DNA of 7,880 nt from Candidatus Hydrogenedentota bacterium (GCA_012965445.1 DTSJ01000397.1:1-7880), one strand, 5' to 3'. Shown: positions 1-6,465, counted from the stretch's first letter. A program made the numbers and translations. Notes: generated by a model from the sequence alone, not told the origin.

Positions 1-160
1 GGATCACCTTCTGCCCATAGCAACCGACGTCTCCATAGCCCAGGTCGTCCGCCATGATGTAGATGATGTTTGGCTTAGCAGATTGGGCGTTAACGGCAGG
101 AGGAAAAAAGAATGCGATGATGATCGAAAACAGCACAAGAACGGGGATATTTCGCGACAT
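1..160 (-). CDS. Exported sulfatase, N-terminal fragment (runs off the window)
   Basis: Only the first 53 residues are present; the gene continues beyond the left edge. The protein starts MSRNIPVLVLFSIII, a typical Sec signal peptide (short basic start, hydrophobic core, likely cleavage after VNA near residue 25). Next comes KPNIIYIMADDLGYGD, the start of the S1 alkaline-phosphatase-fold sulfatases, where Asp38 and Asp39 are the expected calcium ligands. The formylglycine motif would lie about 40 residues further on and is not visible. The start is the ATG at 160-158, with GGAAGG (171-176, minus strand) 10 bases upstream. It begins 25 bases after the stop of the other sulfatase gene, so the two are almost certainly co-transcribed. 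The substrate is presumably a sulfated carbohydrate in the periplasm or outside the cell. The family call is firm; specificity cannot be given. Confidence 0.9.
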   Translation of the reverse strand, partial: MSRNIPVLVLFSIIIAFFFPPAVNAQSAKPNIIYIMADDLGYGDVGCYGQKVI

Positions 161-185
161 GGATTCATTTCCTTCCAGAACGAGC

Positions 186-1574
186 TTACTTCTCGACATC
201 AAAGGGATCATTGTATTTGATTTGCCATTCTTTTACCAGCTTATGCATCGAATCTTGAACTGTTTCGTACTTCTCGTCGTCGATCCGGTTCTCCAGCTGA
301 TACGGGTCTTCTTCGTTGTCGAAAAGCAGCCAAGGCCCGTCCTCATCAAGCGCATAGGTATACCGCTTCGTGCGAATGCCCCGGAACCGCTCCGCCGGAT
401 GATCATCGCCATGCGTGGCGTTCAATTTCTGAATGTGCATGATCGGCTGATAGTCCGTCGGAGAATTTTCACCACGCAATAACATCGGCGAGAAGTCATA
501 CCCGTCAAAACGATAGTCACTCTTGATACCCGCCAGGCCCAGCAGCGTCGGAGCCACATCGATGTTTCCAAACACAGCCTCCGGCTCCGAACCAGCTTCA
601 ACATGACCTGACCAGCGAAGCAAAAACGGAATTCGAATCGATTCTTCGTAAGGCGTTCGCTTGCCCGTTCGACCATGAGACAACATCATCTCACCGTGAT
701 CAGACGTGTAAATCACAATCGTATTTTCCGATAATTTCAACGCATCCAGTCTGTTCAGCACATCGCCGACCGCATGGTCGAGCGCTTCGATATGCGCGAG
801 ATATCCCGCAAGCGTCTGATCATTCCATCGTCCGCGAGAAAATCGCTCGTACTGACCAATCGGCTCTGGGAGTGCATTCGGGCGCCGCTTCAGGTCCCGG
901 CCTTGGAATTGCGCTCTATACTTCTCTGGCGCATCGAAAAAATTCGAATGTGGCGGATTGAACGAAACATATAGCATAAACGGGTTCTCGTGATTGCGAT
1001 CAATAAAATCAACCGCCTGTTCAGTCATGGTAAAAGCGTTGTACTCGGTGTTCTTGTGCCATTCCGACTTCGTGTTGTCCCAATACGTCGACTTGAAATG
1101 ACTGTTCGTTCCTTCCCACACGATACTCTCATCGAATCCGAAAGGCTCAAGCGTGTTCGTAGCGGGCATCTGCAGATGCCACTTCCCGATGTACCCGGTG
1201 TGATACCCCGCGCCCTGAAACACGTTCGCCACCGATTCCCCCGGATCGTTCATCGGCATCCGATTGTCAAGGACACCGTTATTGTACGGCGATCTCCCCG
1301 TCAACAACATCGCCCGAAACGGCGAGCAAACCGGATAATTCGAAATCGCATTCGTAAACCGCGCGCCCTGGCCCGCAAGACGTTCAAGATTGGGCGCAAT
1401 CACATCCGTATAAGGCTCTCCCGGGAACGAAGCCATCCTATGCTGGTCCGAAAACAGGACGACAATGTTCGGAGGGGGATCGCTCTGTGCATGCGCGACA
1501 ATACTCAAGAAGCAAAGACCCTGAATGACAATGCGGAGGACACTCGTTCCAATAATTCCAATAGGTCCGGTCAT
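186..1574 (-). CDS. Exported S1-family (formylglycine) sulfatase
   Basis: This is a 462-residue sulfate-ester hydrolase, normal length for bacterial S1 sulfatases. Residues 1-30 form a signal peptide ending in AHA before Gln30. Visible catalytic elements in order: SDQH (42-45, first metal site), PVCSPFR (81-87) with Cys83 as the residue converted to formylglycine, GKWH (130-133), PPHS (207-210), SDHGE (291-295, metal ligands) and GKRTPYEES (304-312). The C-terminal part (about 380-462) is the usual small subdomain with the LFDNEEDPYQLEN element. The residue before the motif Arg is Phe, where Ser, Thr or Ala is usual. The start is the ATG at 1574-1572, with GGAGGTG (1583-1589) 8 bases upstream; it also gives a complete signal peptide. 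The gene is first in a two-sulfatase operon and has its own promoter. Activity needs a formylglycine-generating enzyme, which is not in this window. The likely substrate is a sulfated polysaccharide or oligosaccharide; regiospecificity is unknown. Confidence 0.95.
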   Translation of the reverse strand: MTGPIGIIGTSVLRIVIQGLCFLSIVAHAQSDPPPNIVVLFSDQHRMASFPGEPYTDVIAPNLERLAGQGARFTNAISNYPVCSPFRAMLLTGRSPYNNGVLDNRMPMNDPGESVANVFQGAGYHTGYIGKWHLQMPATNTLEPFGFDESIVWEGTNSHFKSTYWDNTKSEWHKNTEYNAFTMTEQAVDFIDRNHENPFMLYVSFNPPHSNFFDAPEKYRAQFQGRDLKRRPNALPEPIGQYERFSRGRWNDQTLAGYLAHIEALDHAVGDVLNRLDALKLSENTIVIYTSDHGEMMLSHGRTGKRTPYEESIRIPFLLRWSGHVEAGSEPEAVFGNIDVAPTLLGLAGIKSDYRFDGYDFSPMLLRGENSPTDYQPIMHIQKLNATHGDDHPAERFRGIRTKRYTYALDEDGPWLLFDNEEDPYQLENRIDDEKYETVQDSMHKLVKEWQIKYNDPFDVEK

Positions 1575-1609
1575 TTCCCTCGCACCTCCTCATTTCGCGT
1601 CGGAAGCCC

Positions 1610-1638
1610 ATTGTATAGCCATTTCAATGGAGGTTCAA
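1610..1638 (-). promoter_or_regulatory. Sigma70-type promoter of the sulfatase operon
   Basis: On the minus strand, TTGAAC (1638-1633) is followed by a 17-base spacer and TACAAT (1615-1610), which matches TATAAT at five of six bases. Transcription would start near 1603, leaving a leader of about 30 bases with a strong GGAGGTG ribosome binding site before the sulfatase ATG. Spacing and position are right for a housekeeping promoter. The -35 box lies inside an inverted repeat. This is read from the sequence only. Confidence 0.6.
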
Positions 1639-1650
1639 TCAACGATTGAA
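1623..1650. promoter_or_regulatory. Candidate operator: three TTCAAT/ATTGAA half-sites at 11-bp steps
   Basis: TTCAATC (1634-1640), AAC, then GATTGAA (1644-1650) form a perfect 7-bp inverted repeat with a 3-bp centre. A further TTCAAT lies at 1623-1628. The six-base half-sites start at 1623, 1634 and 1645, exactly one DNA turn apart, so a protein could occupy all three on one face. The array covers the -35 box of the sulfatase promoter and part of its spacer, the position of a repressor site or of an activator working at the -35. A shorter palindrome, CCATT-TC-AATGG (1619-1630), overlaps the left half-site. No regulator gene is visible in the window. Confidence 0.5.
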
Positions 1651-1681
1651 ACGAAAAGCCACCTTCGTATTCCTCCCAGAC

Positions 1682-1709
1682 TTGAACAAAAATACGCCTA
1701 CATGATACT
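1682..1709 (+). promoter_or_regulatory. Candidate promoter of the tRNA-Ser gene
   Basis: TTGAAC (1682-1687), a 16-base spacer and GATACT (1704-1709) resemble sigma70 -35 and -10 boxes, each with four of six matches. The predicted start near 1716 is about 8 bases before the mature tRNA 5' end at 1724, a usual leader length. The match is moderate, but the placement supports it. Confidence 0.45.
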
Positions 1710-1723
1710 CTGTCCAGCCCAAA

Positions 1724-1813
1724 GGAGAGTTGACCGAGTGGTTGAAGGTGGTGCCCTGCTAAGGCATTGTGCGGGAAACTGTACCGAGGGTTCGAATCCC
1801 TCACTCTCCGCCA
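1724..1813 (+). tRNA. tRNA-Ser(GCU), CCA encoded
   Basis: This 90-base gene folds as a class II tRNA. The acceptor stem pairs GGAGAGT (1724-1730) with ACTCTCC (1803-1809), followed by discriminator G1810 and encoded CCA (1811-1813). The anticodon stem pairs 1751-1755 with 1763-1767 around the loop CTGCTAA, giving anticodon GCT at 1758-1760 with T before it and A after it; it reads AGC and AGU serine codons. The T arm is GAGGG-TTCGAAT-CCCTC (1786-1802). The long variable arm (about 1768-1785) and the G discriminator are serine identity features. Bases 1801-1813 overlap, on the opposite strand, the 3' end of the lyase gene. No T-rich terminator follows. Confidence 0.97.
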
Positions 1814-2640
1814 TCTTCGTATTCGTCGAGGCCGAGGAAACTGTTGATTTCCTGAAAGTTTTCGCGCCACTCGCCGGGATCGCTTGGCAGTCCGTTCTTT
1901 TTTAGCGTCGCGAGTTCGTCACGGCAGGCCTTGAGTACAGCCGATAGGCAAATGCCAGGATGAATCACGATTTTGTAACCCATCGCCTCCAATTCCACGG
2001 AAGAGTACAAGGGTGTCCTCGGAGCAATGTTCGCCAGATGAGGACGTTCGGAAAGTTTACGAGGCACGGCTTCCATCTGCTCACGGTCCGTCGGCGCTTC
2101 CACAAACAAAAGATCAGCACCTGCCTCGGCATAGGCATGCCCGCGTTCCATCGCCGCGTCAAAGCCCTCGACGGCAATTGAATCGGTCCGCGCGATAATC
2201 AGAAAATCCTCGTTCCTGCGCGAATCGACCGCAGCCTTGAGTTTGTCGACCATCTCCACACACGAAATGACCTGCTTCTCCCCCATGTGTCCGCATTTCT
2301 TCGGCCAAACCTGGTCTTCCAGATGAATCGCCGAAACACCAGCGCGCTCAAATTCCCTCACCGTCCGCCTCACGTTGGCTTGATCGCCATAGCCCGTATC
2401 CGCGTCTGCGATTACAGGCACGCCGCCCGCGTCAACGATTCGCGCTGCGTTGGATGCCATCTCGGTCAGCCCCAATAATCCGATATCAGGAAATCCGTGG
2501 CTGCCGGCTGTACCGTAGCCAGTCATGTAGAGGACGTCGAAGCCTTCGGCTACAGCAACCCTCGCGGTGATCCCGTCATATACACCAGGAGCTTCGATAA
2601 TTCCCGGCTTAGCAAGTAGTTCTTTCAATGAGTGCGGCAT
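1801..2640 (-). CDS. Isocitrate lyase/PEP mutase superfamily C-C lyase
   Basis: This 279-residue protein belongs to the PrpB-like branch (2-methylisocitrate lyase, 2,3-dimethylmalate lyase, oxaloacetate decarboxylase), Mg-dependent TIM-barrel enzymes that split 2-hydroxy- or 2-oxo-diacids. Numbered from the chosen start, it has TGYGTAG (40-46), DADTGYGD (79-86, Asp79 and Asp81 as metal-site residues), HLEDQ (106-110, Glu108), PKKCGH (113-118, catalytic-loop Cys116), ARTDS (150-154) and VEAP (180-183). The Cys in KKCGH favours a lyase over a phosphonate mutase. The start is the ATG at 2640-2638, five bases after the upstream hydrolase stop. An in-frame TTG 33 bases earlier would overlap the hydrolase and is less likely. 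It is the last gene of the three-gene operon. Its final codons (Gly-Gly-Glu-stop) lie antisense to the tRNA-Ser 3' end. Family is firm; substrate is unknown. Confidence 0.92.
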   Translation of the reverse strand: MPHSLKELLAKPGIIEAPGVYDGITARVAVAEGFDVLYMTGYGTAGSHGFPDIGLLGLTEMASNAARIVDAGGVPVIADADTGYGDQANVRRTVREFERAGVSAIHLEDQVWPKKCGHMGEKQVISCVEMVDKLKAAVDSRRNEDFLIIARTDSIAVEGFDAAMERGHAYAEAGADLLFVEAPTDREQMEAVPRKLSERPHLANIAPRTPLYSSVELEAMGYKIVIHPGICLSAVLKACRDELATLKKNGLPSDPGEWRENFQEINSFLGLDEYEDGGE

Positions 2641-2645
2641 CGCGG

Positions 2646-3818
2646 TCAATCCAATCCCTTGGCAGAAAGCCAATTCGTGCAGTGCCCCGTAGCCTCGGCC
2701 AGCTGCACGTCTTGTCCAATATAGTAATGAGTCGCGCCGTCGATCTCGTGAAGTTCTTTGTCGTCATGGCCCACTGCTTCGTACAGCCGATGCGTGTGGC
2801 TCGGCGTGCACGCGTCGTCCGCGAGATTTCCGATGACGATGACCGGGCAGGTAATGTCTCTGGCGCACGCGACTCCGTCCGCGTTCGAATCGTCATAGCT
2901 CCATTGTGAAAGCCAACTGCGCAACGTACAGAACCGAGCCAGACCGACCGGGCCGTCGTTCACCACCTCTGGATCGCCCAGGTAGCAAGTGTTGGGCTTG
3001 CGCTGATTCGCGTCGATGGTCGGATCCTGCCATCTCACATCCATCATGGTTCCGTAGACGGTGAAACAGTACTCCTGCTGCGCACTGCCGTTTGACTGCA
3101 GGGCCGTCAATTGTTCTTTAACACGGGCCGTAATCCTTCGATTTCGCGCGATCTGCGCTTCGCGAAATCGCGCCACGAACGCCTCCCAATATGGTGGCTG
3201 ATTGGGATTCTCCGGATTGTACAAATTCAATTCTGGATCGCGCTGGTCCGGCTCATCCTCATCCAGTATAGAAGGGTCCATCCATTCCGTAAGCGTCCCT
3301 GCCCGGCTGATGTGTGCGGCAAGAAGCATAAGACCGTCTGCCGGAATCAGACCAGCTGTGGTTAGATCCGGTGGATCGCCCGCGGGGGTCTGGGTAACGG
3401 AGGGCCGTTCCGCCTGTTGCTGATAAAAGAGTGAGAGACTACCGCCCCCGCTCCATCCGCCAAGGACTATCTTTTCGTAGCCAAGCTTTTGCTTCGCGTG
3501 CTTGATTGCCTGCCCCAGATCCACCACGCATTTTTCCATCACGAGAGCCGTGTCGTTCCCACGAAAGCGAGTGTTCGCATAAATCACGTGATGTCCCGCG
3601 TGCGCGAGCGCACTTACCAGGGGCAGCCACGCGCCTCCCCCGATCGGGTGACTGAACACGATGACTGTTTTGGATTCTACGCTCTTCGGTCGGAGCAACT
3701 GGCAGTCGAAAAACACCATGTCCATCGCGCCCGCGTAGGTATCCTTGAATGAAGACTGTTCGCGAAACACTACCGGGTATACGATTCTATCGATTTCCTG
3801 GCGTTGCGAGTCTGCCAT
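2646..3818 (-). CDS. Alpha/beta hydrolase with a large insert
   Basis: This 390-residue protein appears cytoplasmic, with no signal peptide or membrane segment. Elements of the alpha/beta-hydrolase fold appear in order: FSHPIGGGAW (55-64), an HG-type oxyanion-hole strand; GGWSGGG (120-126), the nucleophile elbow with Ser123; GNLADDACTPS (330-340) with Asp334 or Asp335 as the acid; and ATHYY (362-366) with His364 as the base. Between the Ser and the acid lies about 200 residues (roughly 140-325) rich in charged residues and proline, much longer than a standard cap, which probably shapes the substrate pocket. The start at 3818 has GGGAG a few bases upstream. It lies 36 bases after the dioxygenase gene and 5 bases before the lyase gene. 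The context suggests hydrolysis of a ring-cleavage product or of an ester or lactone feeding that pathway; this is inference. A carboxylesterase with another role is equally possible by sequence alone. Confidence 0.88.
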   Translation of the reverse strand: MADSQRQEIDRIVYPVVFREQSSFKDTYAGAMDMVFFDCQLLRPKSVESKTVIVFSHPIGGGAWLPLVSALAHAGHHVIYANTRFRGNDTALVMEKCVVDLGQAIKHAKQKLGYEKIVLGGWSGGGSLSLFYQQQAERPSVTQTPAGDPPDLTTAGLIPADGLMLLAAHISRAGTLTEWMDPSILDEDEPDQRDPELNLYNPENPNQPPYWEAFVARFREAQIARNRRITARVKEQLTALQSNGSAQQEYCFTVYGTMMDVRWQDPTIDANQRKPNTCYLGDPEVVNDGPVGLARFCTLRSWLSQWSYDDSNADGVACARDITCPVIVIGNLADDACTPSHTHRLYEAVGHDDKELHEIDGATHYYIGQDVQLAEATGHCTNWLSAKGLD

Positions 3819-3854
3819 TTTCTCCCTTTCGGTTGCCCACAGTGTTGTGGCAGT

Positions 3855-4799
3855 CTACCACTTCATCGCCGGAAGTTCCGACTCGATGCGCTCGCGATCG
3901 TCTTCCCACTGCTTGGGAAGCTGCAGCACCTGTCCCAGTTCCTCGAGCGGTTCATCGACCGTGAATCCCGGATCGACATTGCTGATTTCAACATTGATGC
4001 CGCCCGGCTCGGTCATATAAATCGAATGAAACCATTTACGATCGCGCATATCGGTGAGGATCATTCCACCGCCGCTAAGCACGCCCCACGCCTTTTTCAT
4101 GGCTTCGACCGATTCAACCGTAAACGCGATGTGGTGAATCGCGCCAAGGCCAAACAGACCCCAGGGAAGATCCGGCTCGTCAAGAATGTCAATCGTCTTT
4201 CCTGGGCCGCCGCCGTCCACTGCCAACCGCGTCCGATTTCCTTCCTGACCGACAACTTCGAAACCAAGCCCCAGCGTAAAAAAACCAATCGTCAACTCCG
4301 GCAGCCGGGAGATTAAACTCGCCGAATGAAATCCGCGAATGATGTTCGAGGCATCCAGTCCGGCATACGGAGTCGTGTCGCGCGTATCGTCGTCGCATTC
4401 AATCAACTCCGAATCCAACCCGCCCGGATCCTTGAAGTGCGTGACCTTGTTGCCGAATCGATCTGGGCGCTCCGTCGTCGTATAACCGTTGTCATTCAGT
4501 CTCTGGATCCAATAAGCCGTCGCACCCATCGGGATAGAATACGAAAGAGCGTCGATACTTCCCCGGCCACGTTGATAGTCCCGCATGGGAATGCCGTCGA
4601 AAAGCATATTCGTCATGATGGTTCCCATATGCCCCTCATAGTCGCCATAGAAAAAATGCCAAAGGTTGCCCACCTCGTGATTGACCGTGCGTTTCACCAT
4701 CCGCAGCCCCATGACGTTGGTATAAAAATCATAATCGCGCTGCCCGTCAATCACCGCGCCCGTAATGTGATGGATTCCCTTGACCAATCCCTTTAGCAT
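3855..4799 (-). CDS. Two-domain VOC-fold ring-cleaving dioxygenase, MhqO-like
   Basis: This 314-residue protein has two glyoxalase/VOC modules, about residues 5-135 and 153-275. Its pattern matches MhqO-like (hydroquinone) ring-cleaving dioxygenases: GIHHITG (8-14), DFYTNVMGLRMVKRTVN (24-40), a YGD element (51-53), AIHHIAF (220-226), WFHSIYMTEPGG (256-267) and NVEIS (269-273). Candidate Fe(II) ligands are a His of the 10-11 pair, a His of the 222-223 pair and Glu271. The C-terminal tail with LGQVLQLP and ERIESELP is also typical of this family, whose members open hydroquinones or related diphenols with O2. It starts at the ATG 4799-4797, with GAGGAA about 7 bases upstream, and is the first gene of the operon. 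Family assignment is strong. Hydroquinone as substrate is only suggested, since few members have been tested biochemically. Confidence 0.9.
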   Translation of the reverse strand: MLKGLVKGIHHITGAVIDGQRDYDFYTNVMGLRMVKRTVNHEVGNLWHFFYGDYEGHMGTIMTNMLFDGIPMRDYQRGRGSIDALSYSIPMGATAYWIQRLNDNGYTTTERPDRFGNKVTHFKDPGGLDSELIECDDDTRDTTPYAGLDASNIIRGFHSASLISRLPELTIGFFTLGLGFEVVGQEGNRTRLAVDGGGPGKTIDILDEPDLPWGLFGLGAIHHIAFTVESVEAMKKAWGVLSGGGMILTDMRDRKWFHSIYMTEPGGINVEISNVDPGFTVDEPLEELGQVLQLPKQWEDDRERIESELPAMKW

Positions 4800-4989
4800 T
4801 GCGTTTTCCTCATTGGTTGATTGTTCATCCGGCGACTATTTGTCAATATTGTCAGGTACTATTGGTTTTGATTTCCGGATGGCAGATTTCGCTATAAGTT
4901 ACTCAATTTCACTATCATATTCAAAATCCCGCGCGGTTTAATCAGCCGTTCCGAATTGGAAAGGCGCTCAAAAGAGTGGAAACGCACTA
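4800..4989. promoter_or_regulatory. Divergent AT-rich intergenic region between the dioxygenase operon and rhaB
   Basis: This is the longest non-coding stretch (190 bases) and must carry the start signals for both flanking units. For the plus strand, TTGATT (4868-4873), a 19-base spacer and TATAAG (4893-4898) form a possible promoter, giving an rhaB leader of about 85 bases. For the minus strand, a perfect TTGACA (4846-4841) is present, but the best -10 (AACAAT, 4825-4820) is only 15 bases away, so that promoter is doubtful. CATCCGG (4826-4832) and CCGGATG (4875-4881) form an inverted repeat 42 bases apart. ATTGGTT occurs at 4812 and again at 4861. The rhaB ribosome binding site is weak (GGA at 4978-4980, 9 bases before the ATG). 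Confidence 0.5.
4886..4915. repeat. Direct repeat ATTTCRCTAT x2, 20 bp apart
   Basis: ATTTCGCTAT (4886-4895) and ATTTCACTAT (4906-4915) match at nine of ten bases and start 20 bp apart, close to two turns of DNA. A third, shorter ATTTC begins at 4871. The first copy overlaps the possible -10 box TATAAG of the rhaB promoter. AraC/XylS-type regulators, including the known rhamnose regulators, bind direct repeats, but the sequence here is not one I recognise as their site. Confidence 0.4.
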
Positions 4990-6465
4990 ATGGGAAAAAG
5001 CAAATCAGCTTACCTCGCCATCGATATGGGTGCCGAAAGCGCGCGCGCCATTGTCGGTCATCTCGAAAACGGCGTGATCAAAACAGAGGAAATCCATCGC
5101 TGGCCGAGTCGAAATATCTCCGTGCAGGGCGTCCAATACTGGGACGTGCTCTACATCTTCGATGAAGTTAAGACAGCCATCAAGAAATTCGTTCAGCTCT
5201 ACGGCAACAACCTGTCCGGCATTGGCGTAGATTCCTGGGGTGTGGATTACGGGCTTCTCGGTGAATCAGGTCAGCTCCTTCAAAACCCGGTGCAGTATCG
5301 CGACCATCGCACTGACGGCCTGCTGGAAAAGTGCGGGGAAGTCATGCCTCCCGCGGAAATCTATCGAGAGACCGGTATCGCGTTTCTCCCCTTCAATACC
5401 CTCCTTCAACTGTGGTCTCTCAAGGACGTAGCGCCGGAACTGCTTCGCGAGGGCAAAACCTTTCTGATGATGCCTGATTTGTTGCACTACTTCCTCAGCG
5501 GCGTGAAGGTTTGCGAATACACCAATGCAAGTACGACACAGCTGCTGAACGCAGCGACCCGGACCTGGAGCGAAGAGCTTTTCGATGCCTTTAACCTACC
5601 CATAAACATGATGCCAAAGGTCGTTGAACCGGGCACCATCCTCGGCCCGTTGGCGCAGAACATCTGCGAGGAAACCGGGCTAAAATCGTGTGACGTGATA
5701 GCTCCATGCACCCACGACACAGCCTCCGCCGTTCTTGCCGTTCCGGCAGACGGCGACAACTGGGCTTATATATCGTGCGGAACATGGTCTCTCCTGGGTG
5801 CCGAGCTGGACGAGCCGATAACCACCGAGGCAGCGAGAGCAGCGAATTTCACCAACGAGGGAGGCCACGGCAACACCATCCGCTTTCTGAAAAATATTGC
5901 AGGACTCTGGGTATTGCAGCAGGCCCGTGCAGCCTGGCAAAAGGAAGGCCAGGAATACAGTTACGCCGAACTGACAGAACTCGCAGAGCAGGAAAACCCG
6001 TTTCGACACCCTCTGGATGTTTCCGATCCTCGCTTCTACAATCCCCCGGACATGCTGGAGGAAATTCAGGGTTACTACCAGGATCATGATCAGCGAACAC
6101 CCGAATCGATCCCAGCTATGGTTCGTGCGATTTTGGAAGGCATTGCCGTGAGTTACGCCCACGGACTGACGGAACTGGAGTCCGTCACCGGAAAACATTT
6201 CGAAAAAATTCATATGGTGGGCGGCGGAATACAAAACAGACTATTGTGCCAGATGGCCAGCAGCGCCATGGGCCGCACCGTACTGGCCGGGCCTGTAGAG
6301 GGCACCGCGCTCGGGAATATCGCAACTCAGGCGCTCGCAAAAGGAGACATCGAGAATCGCAATGACCTGCGCGAAATCGTCCGCACCAGCGTTTCCATCA
6401 CGACCTATGAACCACAAAATCATGACGATTGGATTGCGTTCATAGCCGAAAGTGTCAGAACATAA
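4990..6465 (+). CDS. rhaB: Rhamnulokinase (FGGY sugar kinase)
   Basis: This 491-residue cytoplasmic kinase phosphorylates L-rhamnulose to L-rhamnulose 1-phosphate in L-rhamnose breakdown. It is close to the length of E. coli RhaB (489 as I recall it) and collinear with it. FGGY landmarks: AIDMGAESAR (10-19, phosphate-binding start), GVDSWGVDYGLL (79-90), YRDHRTDGL (103-111), GIAFLPFNTL (129-138), EYTNASTTQLLN (176-187), THDTASAV (241-248, Asp243 the catalytic base), ISCGTWSLLG (261-270), NEGG (289-292), LKNIAGLWVLQQ (300-311), MVGGGIQN (409-416) and GPVEGTALGN (434-443). The RhaB-type FLPFNT and TNEGG segments favour it over fuculokinase or xylulokinase. It starts at the ATG at 4990 with a weak ribosome binding site. 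No rhamnose isomerase, aldolase or regulator lies in the window, so it stands alone here, convergent with the DUF1552 gene 46 bases downstream. No terminator hairpin is seen in that gap. Confidence 0.95.
   Translation: MGKSKSAYLAIDMGAESARAIVGHLENGVIKTEEIHRWPSRNISVQGVQYWDVLYIFDEVKTAIKKFVQLYGNNLSGIGVDSWGVDYGLLGESGQLLQNPVQYRDHRTDGLLEKCGEVMPPAEIYRETGIAFLPFNTLLQLWSLKDVAPELLREGKTFLMMPDLLHYFLSGVKVCEYTNASTTQLLNAATRTWSEELFDAFNLPINMMPKVVEPGTILGPLAQNICEETGLKSCDVIAPCTHDTASAVLAVPADGDNWAYISCGTWSLLGAELDEPITTEAARAANFTNEGGHGNTIRFLKNIAGLWVLQQARAAWQKEGQEYSYAELTELAEQENPFRHPLDVSDPRFYNPPDMLEEIQGYYQDHDQRTPESIPAMVRAILEGIAVSYAHGLTELESVTGKHFEKIHMVGGGIQNRLLCQMASSAMGRTVLAGPVEGTALGNIATQALAKGDIENRNDLREIVRTSVSITTYEPQNHDDWIAFIAESVRT

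Noticed and set aside
990..1649. A 219-codon plus-strand frame opposite the sulfatase
   Set aside because: It is antisense to a clear sulfatase, arginine-rich, and without recognisable domains.
1571..1870. A 99-codon minus-strand reading frame across the tRNA gene, containing RVRDSNPR
   Set aside because: This is the well-known spurious translation of the antisense strand of a tRNA gene; it overlaps the lyase end, the tRNA and the sulfatase promoter.
2641..2673. Upstream TTG start for the lyase, adding 11 residues
   Set aside because: It would overlap the hydrolase by 28 bases; the ATG at 2640 fits the family N-terminus and the operon spacing.
3804..4316. A 170-codon plus-strand frame opposite the dioxygenase
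   Set aside because: It lies antisense to conserved VOC motifs and shows no domain of its own.
5680..6234. A 184-codon minus-strand frame opposite rhaB
   Set aside because: It is antisense to conserved FGGY motifs; its composition is that of a shadow frame.
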